Origin: Elusimicrobia bacterium GWA2_51_34
Lineage (GTDB): Bacteria; Elusimicrobiota; Elusimicrobia; Elusimicrobiales; UBA9959
DNA length: 56,158 bases
Direction: 5' to 3'
Assembly (NCBI GenBank): GCA_001799565.1
Contig: MGTS01000032.1
Location: 1-56,158, forward strand
Shown here in pieces: positions 48,922 through 56,142 of this stretch. A model generated the notes under the pieces. The model was not told where the DNA came from, did no database searches, and worked only from the letters and a program-made list of their open reading frames with translations. Position 1 is the stretch's first letter. Every line of letters begins with the position of its first letter. The position numbers and the translations under genes are program-made.

Positions 48922-50637
48922 TCACCTGTTTCCCGCAAGCATGGCCAGCGCTATAAACTGTGTGTCAATAAGGGTTTCAGAGGTTACACGTTCAGGTATT
49001 TTACTGAAATAGAAAAATATTATCAGGGCCAGGTAATAGAATAAACCTGCGGCAAGAGCCGAGGCCAGCTCCGGCTTCCAGTTCATGCTTTTAAGCGTCA
49101 GCAATATGCTTTCAAGGAACAGGAATATGGCGAATACGGAAAGATATGTGATCCTGGGGCCAGCCGCCTTATAAAAATTTTCCTTGCCCACTATCATGTC
49201 GCTGTGGGCGTGGCTGACGCCAAAAAGCACCGAGCGCATAAAAACCAGAAGTACGGCGAATACCACCGCCAGATGCGTGGAGCGCTGCAGGCTGGTCCCA
49301 TACCAGAGCCCGGGCAGGTAAGCGCACATAAATCCCCAGCCAAGGGCTGTGACTATGTCTTTTGAAGCGGGGAAATTGGCGAATTTAGCAAAACCCAGCG
49401 GCAGTTTATAGGGATAAAGTATGCCCACTAGCCAGAAAAAAGCCGCGGTAAAAAATACTTTCAACCCCAGCGCCGCCGACAGCAGCACCGCTAGTGTTCC
49501 GGCTAAAAATGCCGTGAATTTTGACAGGGTTTTGAAGCGGGTAAAAAGCAGGCGCTTTGCCCGGTCCGGCTCGGAGGCGCCCTTTTCCTCGGCCCGGTTC
49601 ACCATGTGCAGGCTGAGCACGAAAAGCCCGGCCATCAGCAAAAGTTTTTTTGAAACCGGCACGCCTTCAAGACGCATGCACACGAAGGTAAGTGCCGCCG
49701 CAGCCAGCGCCGTGTAGGCGCCGCTGGTTACAAGCAGCTCCCACGCGAAAAGAAGGCGTTCTGTGAACCGACTTTGCCTTTCCCCGGCAAAATCGCGCGC
49801 CCGTTCAAACACTTTTTCCACCATCCAGCTGGGCGTAGAGGCCCCGGCGGTTATAAAAATTCTTTTCTTTCCGGCAAACAGTTCCTTTTCCAGGTCATCT
49901 TCTTTTTCTATATGCACGGCTTCCCCGGCAAGTTTCGCGCAGATCTGGAAAAGCCTCGCGGTATTGGCCGAGTTCTTGCCTCCAACCACTATTACCAGGT
50001 CGGAGTTTCTGGAAAATTCAACGGTTTCCTGCTGGCGCTGCCTGGTCGGGTTGCAGATGGTGTTTGAAACTATAAGTTCGGCCGCTTTTGCCCTTGCCGC
50101 TTCCGCGGTTTTTAAAAAAATTTCCTCTTCCTGCGTAGTCTGGGCCACAATGTTAGCCCTGTCCAGCTCCGGCAGGTTTTTTATTTCATCCGGGCCGCTT
50201 ACCACGAAGCCGCGTCCCAGCGCGCAGCCCATAAGGCCCGTAACTTCGGCATGGTCCTTGTCGCCTACTATTATGGTGGCGTATCCAAGCGCCGCGTGCT
50301 TTTTAATATTTTCCTGCACATGCTTTACAAGCGGGCAGGTGGCGTCCACAACTTCAAGCCCGAAGGCCCTGATGGTTTTTTCGGTTTCCGGCGGTATGCC
50401 GTGAGCGCGGATAACCAGTATGGCGTTTTTTTCTTTAACCTCAGCGGGGTCATTTACCGAGTAAATTCCCTTTTCACGGAGCATTTCTATAACCTGCTTG
50501 TTGTGGATAAGCGGGCCGAGCGTGTAAATAGGTTTTTTGCCGCGCTTTCCCAGCTCCAGAACCTTGTCTATGGCGTTTTTTACTCCGGGGCAGAAACCGG
50601 CGGTTTTCGCCACGGTAATCCGTGCTCGTTTGGACAT
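48922..50637 (-). CDS. ispH: IspH (HMBPP reductase) fused to a UbiA-like membrane domain
   Basis: A 571-residue fusion. Residues 1-285 are 4-hydroxy-3-methylbut-2-enyl diphosphate reductase, the last MEP-pathway step, giving IPP and DMAPP. The three [4Fe-4S] cysteines are Cys16 (GFCPGVK), Cys101 (DATCPLV) and Cys195 (NTICNPT). Substrate histidines are in LIHN (45), RAHG (79) and DHAEV (129), with catalytic-type Glu131 and the AQTTQEE strand; GASTPSWM closes it. Residues 295-571 hold about seven membrane segments with UbiA-prenyltransferase-like pieces (YPYKLPLGFAKFANFPASKDIV, FGVSHAHSDMIVGKENF), but the Asp-rich motifs are degenerate. Ordinary IspH is about 310 residues and soluble. The extension would tether it to the membrane, perhaps to prenyl lipid synthesis. 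A palindrome separates it from uvrB. Confidence 0.92.
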   Translation of the reverse strand: MSKRARITVAKTAGFCPGVKNAIDKVLELGKRGKKPIYTLGPLIHNKQVIEMLREKGIYSVNDPAEVKEKNAILVIRAHGIPPETEKTIRAFGLEVVDATCPLVKHVQENIKKHAALGYATIIVGDKDHAEVTGLMGCALGRGFVVSGPDEIKNLPELDRANIVAQTTQEEEIFLKTAEAARAKAAELIVSNTICNPTRQRQQETVEFSRNSDLVIVVGGKNSANTARLFQICAKLAGEAVHIEKEDDLEKELFAGKKRIFITAGASTPSWMVEKVFERARDFAGERQSRFTERLLFAWELLVTSGAYTALAAAALTFVCMRLEGVPVSKKLLLMAGLFVLSLHMVNRAEEKGASEPDRAKRLLFTRFKTLSKFTAFLAGTLAVLLSAALGLKVFFTAAFFWLVGILYPYKLPLGFAKFANFPASKDIVTALGWGFMCAYLPGLWYGTSLQRSTHLAVVFAVLLVFMRSVLFGVSHAHSDMIVGKENFYKAAGPRITYLSVFAIFLFLESILLTLKSMNWKPELASALAAGLFYYLALIIFFYFSKIPERVTSETLIDTQFIALAMLAGNR

Positions 50638-50662
50638 AAAGAGATTTTAACATTTATGGGGA

Positions 50663-50757
50663 AGCTGGTAGGCCAGTAGGCGTGTAGGCTGGTAGGCTAA
50701 TTAAGAAATCGCCCGAAAGCGCACCAGCTTACCCGCATACCAGCCTACTAGCCGGCT
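50663..50757. repeat. CTGGTAGG-type palindrome between ispH and uvrB
   Basis: Arms 50663-50698 and 50723-50757 are imperfect inverted repeats, each a degenerate tandem of CTGGTAGG-like 8-mers. The right arm contains GCATACCAGCCTACTAGCC, identical to part of the birA-queG element. It lies between divergent starts, so it is not only a terminator type. Confidence 0.8.
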
Positions 50758-50778
50758 ATTATTTGTAAAATCATCTTA

Positions 50779-52782
50779 ATGTCCGGAAAATTCAAACTTG
50801 TCGCGCCTTTCACACCTGCCGGGGACCAGCCCGCGGCCATAGACGCGCTTTGCGCGGGAATTCTTGCGGGCAAAGCGAACCAGACGCTTATGGGCGTTAC
50901 CGGTTCCGGTAAAACATTTACCGTGGCCTCGGTTATAGAGCGGCTTCAGCGCCCTGTTCTTGTTATGTCGCCGAACAAGGTTCTGGCGGCGCAGCTTTAT
51001 TCTGAATTCAAAACCTTTTTCCCGGAAAACGCGGTTGAATACTTTGTTTCCTATTACGATTATTACCAGCCCGAGGCCTATATGCCGGCGAGCGACACCT
51101 ACATAGAAAAAGACGCCTCTATAAATGACCATATAGACAAGCTTCGTCTGAAGGCCACAACCTCCATACTCAGCCGCAGGGACACGCTGGTGGTGGCTTC
51201 CGTTTCCTGTATTTACAGCATCGGCTCGCCGGATAATTTTTCAAAGTTCTGTCTGAATATAAAGAAAGGCGCGCCCGCGGACAGGAGGGGGCTTGCCCGC
51301 TCGCTTGTGGCCATCCAATACGAGCGCAATGAAATTGAATTTACAAGGGGCGCTTTCAGGCTGAAGGGCGCGGCGCTTGATATTTTTCCGGCGGATGGCG
51401 ACACCGCCTACAGGCTTACGCTGGGAGATAAAATTGAAAGCGTAAGTGAAATAGACCCGCTTTCCGGCGATACCATAAAGGAGCTCGATGAGGTGTGGAT
51501 CTACCCCGCCACGCATTTTGTGGCCGGAGCGGGGGAAACGGCGGCCGCGGTGAAGTCCATCAGGGAAGAGCTTGAAACGCGCCTGGCCGCGCTTAAAAGC
51601 TCCGGCAAACCGCTTGAGGCGGAACGCCTGGCCCAGCGCGTGGGCTACGACCTGGAAATGATAGAACAGGCGGGTTATTGCAACGGTATAGAGAATTACT
51701 CCCGCCATCTCTCGGGCCGTCCACCGGGGGAGAGGCCCGAATGCCTGTTTGACTATTTCCCGAAAGATTTCCTGCTTTTTATGGACGAGTCGCATGTCAG
51801 CGCGCCCCAGGCGCGCGGGATGTATGAGGGCGATCGTTCCCGCAAGCAGACTTTGGTGGATTTCGGCTTCCGCCTGCCGTCGGCCCTTGATAACCGCCCT
51901 TTGAAATTTGACGAGTTTGAGGCCATAAAACCCGCCACGGTTTTTTTATCCGCCACGCCCGGCCCTTACGAGTTTAAAGTCTGCGGCAGGGAAAATGTGG
52001 TGGAGCAGGTAATCCGCCCCACCGGCCTTGTGGACCCGCTGGTCCGGGTGCTGCCGCTTAAAGGCCAGATAAAAACCCTGAGCGCCGAGATAGAAAAAAG
52101 GGCGGCCAAAAAAGAAAGGGTGCTGGCGCTTACGCTTACCAAGAAGACGGCTGAAGATTTAAGCGAGTACTTAAGCGAAAAGGGGCTTAAGGCTAGATAC
52201 ATCCATTCTTCCATGGATACGTTGGAGCGCTTGGATATACTGGCGGATTTCCGCAACGGGCTTTTTGACGCCCTCGTGGGCATTAATCTGTTAAGGGAGG
52301 GGCTGGATATCCCGGAAGTTACTCTGGTGGCTATCTTAAACGCCGATAACGAGGGGTTTCTTAGAAGCGAAACGACTTTAGTGCAGATAGCGGGCCGCGC
52401 CGCCCGCAACCTTTGCGGCGAGGTAATACTGTTCGCCGACCGCGTTACCGGTTCCATGGAACGGGCAATGGCCGTTATGGACCTGCGGCGCGCGAAACAG
52501 CTGGCGTACAATAAAAAACACGGGATAAAACCGGAAAGCATTAAAAGCCGGAGTATGGAGTTCTCGGAGCTGCGCACCCAGGCAAAACGCCAGGCCTTGT
52601 CGGTGGCGGAACCGCTGCCGCGCGGTAATATGCCCAGGTCCTCCATGGTAACGCTGGCCTCGGAAATTGAGAGCCGCATGAAAGACGCCGCCGATAACCT
52701 TAATTTTGAACTGGCCGTGGAATTGCGCGACAGGCTTTTTGAGATCCGTGAACTGGCGGGGATAGGCAAGAAGAGAAAGTAG
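50779..52782 (+). CDS. uvrB: UvrB, excinuclease ABC subunit B
   Basis: A 667-residue nucleotide excision repair helicase-like subunit that verifies damage with UvrA and positions UvrC. Walker A GVTGSGKT is at 39-46. The beta-hairpin region is YYDYYQPEAYMP...TYIEKDASIN, then SVSCIYSIG and the helicase motif LLFMDESHV (Asp-Glu). Helicase motifs V/VI are GLDIPEVTLVAILNADNEGFLRS and QIAGRAARN. The C-terminal UvrC-binding motif is LASEIESRMKDAADNLNFELAVELRDRLF. Length and motifs are complete. Its TAG stop is embedded in a GTAGCAGGTAGTATGTAG repeat that begins the following intergenic region. Confidence 0.98.
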   Translation: MSGKFKLVAPFTPAGDQPAAIDALCAGILAGKANQTLMGVTGSGKTFTVASVIERLQRPVLVMSPNKVLAAQLYSEFKTFFPENAVEYFVSYYDYYQPEAYMPASDTYIEKDASINDHIDKLRLKATTSILSRRDTLVVASVSCIYSIGSPDNFSKFCLNIKKGAPADRRGLARSLVAIQYERNEIEFTRGAFRLKGAALDIFPADGDTAYRLTLGDKIESVSEIDPLSGDTIKELDEVWIYPATHFVAGAGETAAAVKSIREELETRLAALKSSGKPLEAERLAQRVGYDLEMIEQAGYCNGIENYSRHLSGRPPGERPECLFDYFPKDFLLFMDESHVSAPQARGMYEGDRSRKQTLVDFGFRLPSALDNRPLKFDEFEAIKPATVFLSATPGPYEFKVCGRENVVEQVIRPTGLVDPLVRVLPLKGQIKTLSAEIEKRAAKKERVLALTLTKKTAEDLSEYLSEKGLKARYIHSSMDTLERLDILADFRNGLFDALVGINLLREGLDIPEVTLVAILNADNEGFLRSETTLVQIAGRAARNLCGEVILFADRVTGSMERAMAVMDLRRAKQLAYNKKHGIKPESIKSRSMEFSELRTQAKRQALSVAEPLPRGNMPRSSMVTLASEIESRMKDAADNLNFELAVELRDRLFEIRELAGIGKKRK

Positions 52783-52976
52783 GTAGCAGGTAGTATGTAG
52801 TAGGTTGGGAAGAAGGGGAAAAGGTAACCAGGAGCCTTTTGCCTCTAATCCCTCCTGCTTGGGTGGGGGGAAAATGGTAAAATTGGGGGGATGACCCCAC
52901 CACCTGCTTATTGCCCGGAGGGCAATCATGGAGAACAAAAGCCCGCCTGTGGCGGGCAAGCAGGTGGTGGGGTGAA
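52780..52976. repeat. uvrB-nadC intergenic repeats, including a palindrome over the nadC start
   Basis: The stretch begins at the uvrB stop with degenerate 7-mers (AGGTAGC, AGGTAGT, ATGTAGT, AGGTTGG). A perfect 16-nt inverted repeat follows: ACCCCACCACCTGCTT (52894-52909) pairs with 52958-52973. Two smaller palindromes lie between (TTGCCCGGAGGGCAA and GCCCGCCTGTGGCGGGC). The right arm ends in the GTG that starts nadC, so the start codon would be in a stem. Confidence 0.75.
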
Positions 52977-53823
52977 GCGATTTGATTCTGTTGTTAAAGC
53001 GGCTTTGAAAGAGGATGTCGGCTCCGGAGACATAACCACGGAGGCCTTTATCCCAAGGGGTGTCCGCTTTTACGGGGAAATGCGGGCCAAGACATCCGGT
53101 ACCGTCTGCGGCCTGTTAGTGGCAAAAAGGGTTTTTGAGCTGGCCGCTCCCGGTTCAAAGGTAAAGATTTTAATCAAAGACGGGGCCCGCGTTAAAAAGG
53201 GCGTCGTGCTTATAACCGTTAAGGGCTTCCGCGCTATTTTAACCGCCGAGCGCACTGCTCTTAATTTCCTGCAGCATCTTTCCGGCGTGGCCACGAAAAC
53301 CGCCATGTTTGTTAAAGCTTTGAAGGGCGGCAAAACCCGTATCTACGATACCCGAAAAACCCTGCCTGGTTTGCGCTTACTTGAAAAATACGCCGTAAAA
53401 TGCGGCGGCGGAGTTAATCACCGCATGGGGCTTTACGAAGCCTTCCTTATAAAAGACAACCACATTGCCATGCTTAAGGGTGACGCCGGGCTTATAGGCC
53501 GGAAAATTTCGGTTTTGCGAAAAAAATACAGGGGAGTGAAAATTGAAATAGAGGCTCAGAGCCTTGCCCAGTTTAAAGCCTTTTTGCCCCTGGGGGCCGA
53601 CATTATAATGCTGGACAATATGAGTTCCGCTGACATGAAAAAAGCCATAGCGCTGGCGCGCTCTTTTAAAGGCATTAAACCGGAAATAGAAATTTCAGGC
53701 GGTATGAACCTTAAAACCGCCGCGCGCCTGGCCAGACTTGGTGCCGAAAGGATTTCCGCCGGCTGTATAACTAATTCCGCCGGAACGATGGATATTTCAT
53801 TCGAGGTGAAGAGATTACAGTGA
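52972..53823 (+). CDS. nadC: Nicotinate-nucleotide pyrophosphorylase (quinolinate phosphoribosyltransferase)
   Basis: The frame is open from an ATG at 52891, but its first 27 codons read through palindromic repeats (PPPAYCPEGNHGEQKPACGG), so the GTG at 52972 is chosen. This gives 283 residues, the usual length. NadC turns quinolinate and PRPP into NaMN, CO2 and PPi in NAD synthesis. Motifs: LKEDVGSGDITTEAF at the start, TAERTALNFLQHLSGVAT, the catalytic-core DTRKTLPGLRLLEKYAVKCGGG.NHRMGL, KDNH, then IEIEAQSL, IMLDNMS, IEISGGMN and ISAGCIT. All basic substrate-binding residues are in place. It lies between uvrB and birA on the same strand. Its TGA stop is the first TGA of the next repeat element. 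Confidence 0.97.
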   Translation: MKRFDSVVKAALKEDVGSGDITTEAFIPRGVRFYGEMRAKTSGTVCGLLVAKRVFELAAPGSKVKILIKDGARVKKGVVLITVKGFRAILTAERTALNFLQHLSGVATKTAMFVKALKGGKTRIYDTRKTLPGLRLLEKYAVKCGGGVNHRMGLYEAFLIKDNHIAMLKGDAGLIGRKISVLRKKYRGVKIEIEAQSLAQFKAFLPLGADIIMLDNMSSADMKKAIALARSFKGIKPEIEISGGMNLKTAARLARLGAERISAGCITNSAGTMDISFEVKRLQ

Positions 53824-53956
53824 TAAAATAAAACGATTACAACGATACGGCCCGGAGGTTAAAATAAAATAAATAAATTATTTCAGCGGTTCCTATTCTT
53901 ATCGTTGTAGTCTCTTCTCCATCACTGTAATCGTTTTTCTATCACTGTAATCTCTT
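53809..53956. repeat. GATTACAGTGAT-type palindrome between nadC and birA
   Basis: The left arm 53809-53847 and right arm 53900-53956 pair well. Both contain AAGAGATTACAGTGAT and AACGATTAC, and the right arm repeats ATCACTGTAATC twice. The left arm holds the last three nadC codons and its TGA stop. The arms therefore behave as degenerate tandem repeats, as in the other elements. Confidence 0.85.
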
Positions 53957-53971
53957 CCTAAAGGAGCTGAT

Positions 53972-54592
53972 ATGCCTCTTACTGTTTTCAATGAAGATAT
54001 AAAGCTGGAAGACCTGAGCGGGGTGCGCCAGCTGGTAAGGCTTGAGGAAATAGACTCCACGCAGAGCGTGGCGCGGGAACTTGCTCTTGAGGGCAACAGC
54101 GAGTGCACTCTGGTGCTGGCTGCCCGTCAGACATGCGGGAAGGGGCGCATGGGCAGAGTCTGGCAATCCCAGAGCGGCGGGGTTTACATGACGCTGATAC
54201 TCAAGCCGGCCATCGGGCTTAAGTATCTGCCGGATTTGAGCGTTTTAGGCGGAGAGGTGGTAAGCTCCACCTTAAGGGAACTGTACGGTTTTAAAACGCG
54301 GATAAAACTGCCGAACGATGTTTACGTTTTTCACCCGCGCAAAAAAAAGTGGCTTAAAATAGCGGGAATACTCACCGAATCGGCTTCTGTCGCGAAAACC
54401 CCGAATTGGATACTGCTGGGCATTGGTTTGAACCTGAACAATAAGGTTCCACTGGATTGCGCCGTAAGCGCGCGCGAACTGCTTGGCAGTGAAATGTCGC
54501 CCGCGGATTTTCTTAAGGCTTTTTTTGTGAATTTCTGGGCGCGTTACTCCTCGTGGGAATACTCAAGCAGAGCAAAAACGTCAAGAGCGTAG
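53972..54592 (+). CDS. birA: Biotin--[acetyl-CoA-carboxylase] ligase (monofunctional)
   Basis: A 206-residue catalytic-domain-only biotin protein ligase that adenylates biotin and attaches it to the carboxyl-carrier Lys. Motifs: LEEIDSTQSVAREL, the biotinyl-AMP loop in ARQTCGKGRMGRVWQS (GRxGRxW), GVYMTLILKP, IKLPNDVYV (KWPND type), KIAGILTE and WILLGIGLNLNN. There is no N-terminal HTH, so it should not repress transcription, and the C-terminal SH3-like domain is short or absent (the protein ends soon after FVNFWARYS). AAAGGAG lies 8 nt before the ATG. Genes on both sides are separated by repeat elements rather than by close operon spacing. Confidence 0.95.
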   Translation: MPLTVFNEDIKLEDLSGVRQLVRLEEIDSTQSVARELALEGNSECTLVLAARQTCGKGRMGRVWQSQSGGVYMTLILKPAIGLKYLPDLSVLGGEVVSSTLRELYGFKTRIKLPNDVYVFHPRKKKWLKIAGILTESASVAKTPNWILLGIGLNLNNKVPLDCAVSARELLGSEMSPADFLKAFFVNFWARYSSWEYSSRAKTSRA

Positions 54593-54596
54593 TTCT

Positions 54597-54723
54597 TGGT
54601 TGCTGGTAGGCTGGTAAGCTAGTATGCCGGTATGCGGGGATACAGCCGGACAACTTGGCGGCTAGCCGCCTATTAACCTACTGGCAAGAATTGCCTACTT
54701 GCATACCAGCCTACTAGCCTCCT
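54597..54723. repeat. CTGGTAGG-type palindrome between birA and queG
   Basis: The left part (54602-54640) is a tandem of CTGGTAGG, CTGGTAAG, CTAGTATG and CCGGTATG. The right part (54675-54722) carries the reverse-complement units, including GCATACCAGCCTACTAGCC, also found at 50734-50752. The element ends directly at the queG ATG, where CCTCCT replaces a ribosome site, so translation initiation of queG may be poor or controlled. Confidence 0.8.
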
Positions 54724-55620
54724 ATGTTACCGGAAGAACTCATAAAAAAAATAGCGCTTAAAAACGGCGCCTCGATCTGCGGATTTGCGCCGGCCGGGCC
54801 GTTGGCCGAACACGCGCGGTTCCTGCGCGCTTTGGAGGATTTACCGCCCTCGCTTGGCTACCTGGCGCGGAATTCCGGGGAAAGGGCCGATATCAGGAAC
54901 TGGTTTGCCGGGGCGCATTCGGTCCTTATTTGCGCTTTCAGTTACTGGCCTTCAGATGGCCTGACGCCCGGCCTTGATTATAAAAAAACTCTTGAGCGTG
55001 TTGGAGAGCCTGAAACCTTTCTTGAACGTTCCGGCAGGAAAATACGGCAGCCTGGTTTTTTTGAAGCTGGAAACCGCGCAATAGCCCGCTACGCTCTGGG
55101 ACCAGATTACCACGCGGCGGTAAAAGAGAAACTTTTAAAAATTGTAGAAAGTATGAAACCGTCTTTTCCGCTGATGGAGGGGCGGGCCTTTGTTGATACC
55201 TCGCCGGTGCTTGAAAAAGAGCTGGGGCGGCTGGCCGGGCTTGGTTTCAGGGGAAAAAATACGCTTTTGATAAACCCAAAATTTGGCAGTTATTTTGTGC
55301 TTGGCGGAGTGGCGCTTAACCTTAAACTGAAATCCGACGCTCCGCTTGACAATAGCTTCGCAGGACCACGTCCCTTCGAAGCTCCGTCCGCCTCAGGCGG
55401 AGGAGCGAAGGAGGACGGGTGCGGGGATTGCGATTTATGCATTAGAGCCTGTCCAACAGGCGCTTTAAAGGACGGCAGGCTTTTAGCTTCAAAATGCGTT
55501 TCATACCTTACCACCCAGGCAAAGGAGAAAGTACCGGCTGCGGCTGTTTTCAACAGCGGAGGCTTCGCCTATGGCTGCGATATTTGTCAGGAAGTATGTC
55601 CGTTCAATGGAATCCGGTGA
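54724..55620 (+). CDS. queG: Epoxyqueuosine reductase, C-terminus cut by a palindromic repeat
   Basis: QueG reduces epoxyqueuosine to queuosine in tRNA using cobalamin and two [4Fe-4S] clusters. Visible are SICGFAPAGPL, LGYLARNSGERADIRNWFAGAHSVLICAFSYW-type start, RYALGPDYH, FVDTSPVLEKELGRLAGLGFRGKNT (catalytic-type Asp), GSYFVLGGVAL, cluster motifs CGDCDLCIRACPTGAL and CDICQEVCPFN, and a Cys in SKCVSY. Two oddities stand out. About 23 residues between SDAPL and CGDC (DNSFAGPRPFEA...GGGAKED) come from a palindromic repeat that is also in the hybrid kinase gene. The protein stops four residues after CPFN, because the TGA belongs to a 21-bp palindrome arm; normal QueG continues for tens of residues. 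Activity is therefore uncertain. Confidence 0.9.
   Translation: MLPEELIKKIALKNGASICGFAPAGPLAEHARFLRALEDLPPSLGYLARNSGERADIRNWFAGAHSVLICAFSYWPSDGLTPGLDYKKTLERVGEPETFLERSGRKIRQPGFFEAGNRAIARYALGPDYHAAVKEKLLKIVESMKPSFPLMEGRAFVDTSPVLEKELGRLAGLGFRGKNTLLINPKFGSYFVLGGVALNLKLKSDAPLDNSFAGPRPFEAPSASGGGAKEDGCGDCDLCIRACPTGALKDGRLLASKCVSYLTTQAKEKVPAAAVFNSGGFAYGCDICQEVCPFNGIR
55343..55419 (+). repeat. Coding palindromic element inside queG
   Basis: The 40-nt core (55343-55382) matches 15099-15138 at 37 of 40 positions. It is followed by TCCGCCTCAGGCGGA, a second perfect palindrome, and AAGGAGGACGGG. The element is read in frame as LDNSFAGPRPFEA...AKEDG, immediately before the first [4Fe-4S] motif. The kinase gene reads its copy on the opposite strand. 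Confidence 0.82.
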
Positions 55621-55663
55621 CATAATACTTATATACCCTAATTAAGTATTATGTCACCGGATT
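55611..55663. repeat. Perfect 21-bp palindrome supplying the queG stop
   Basis: Arms 55611-55631 and 55643-55663 are perfectly complementary with an 11-nt loop, and contain CCGGTGACATAATACTTA. The GGTGACA core is shared with the elements at 10.3 and 29.1 kb. The TGA in the left arm ends queG. A TTGTTTTATTTTTT tract follows, so it can act as an intrinsic terminator for queG. Confidence 0.9.
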
Positions 55664-55666
55664 GTT

Positions 55667-56035
55667 TTATTTTTTGGTTAGGCCGTTTTTCACCGCTTCT
55701 ATCAGGTCGTCGGTATTAAAGGGCTTGGTGAGGAAACCCGCAACCTGCGAGAAACGCTGGAACATGGTCCTAGAGGGTTCCAGGGCGGAGAGCACTACAA
55801 TGGGCATCTTATTCAGTACGGGGTCTTCCGCGATTTGCGCGGTAAGCGAATAACCGTCTATGCCAGGCAGCATGACATCAAGTACTAAAAGGTCCGGCTT
55901 ATAAGAATGTAAAATCTCCAGTACTTCGCGGCCGTTGTCGCAGACTTTCACCTTATGGCCCAGCGATTCCAGCGTATACTGCAGTAGGCTCGAAATTTCA
56001 GGATCGTCATCCACTACAAGTATTTTATTCCCCAT
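55667..56035 (-). CDS. Stand-alone CheY-like response regulator
   Basis: The ATG at 56035 gives 122 residues; an upstream in-frame ATG at 56053 adds six unlikely ones. It is a single receiver domain: ILVVDDDPEISSLLQYTL, acceptor Asp in LLVLDVMLPGIDGYSLT, Thr/Ser switch in IVVLSALEP and Lys in FLTKPFN. No output domain is present, so it acts by protein contact or as a phosphate sink. It converges on queG across the 21-bp palindrome. It is separate from the phosphorelay genes at the left of the window but is of the same receiver subtype as those in the REC-PilB-REC protein. Confidence 0.95.
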   Translation of the reverse strand: MGNKILVVDDDPEISSLLQYTLESLGHKVKVCDNGREVLEILHSYKPDLLVLDVMLPGIDGYSLTAQIAEDPVLNKMPIVVLSALEPSRTMFQRFSQVAGFLTKPFNTDDLIEAVKNGLTKK

Positions 56036-56084
56036 AAATTCAATTAAACACAAATTCCGTGCCGCAGGTCAAGTGCGAGAATTA

Positions 56085-56142
56085 TCCAATGCAAGATGAT
56101 GGTGAAAATATCCCCATTTCCAACGCAACATGATGGTGAAAT
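56085..56142. repeat. Direct repeat upstream of the REC gene
   Basis: Two copies of a 24-nt sequence (from 56085 and 56119, period 34) share TCCAAYGCAASATGATGGTGAAA with three mismatches. They lie 50-107 nt before the REC start and could be regulatory or the edge of a larger repeat beyond the window. Confidence 0.5.

Noticed and set aside
52891-52971. 27-codon N-terminal extension of NadC from the ATG at 52891
   Set aside because: The codons read palindromic repeat DNA, and the protein from the GTG at 52972 already has the family's full length.
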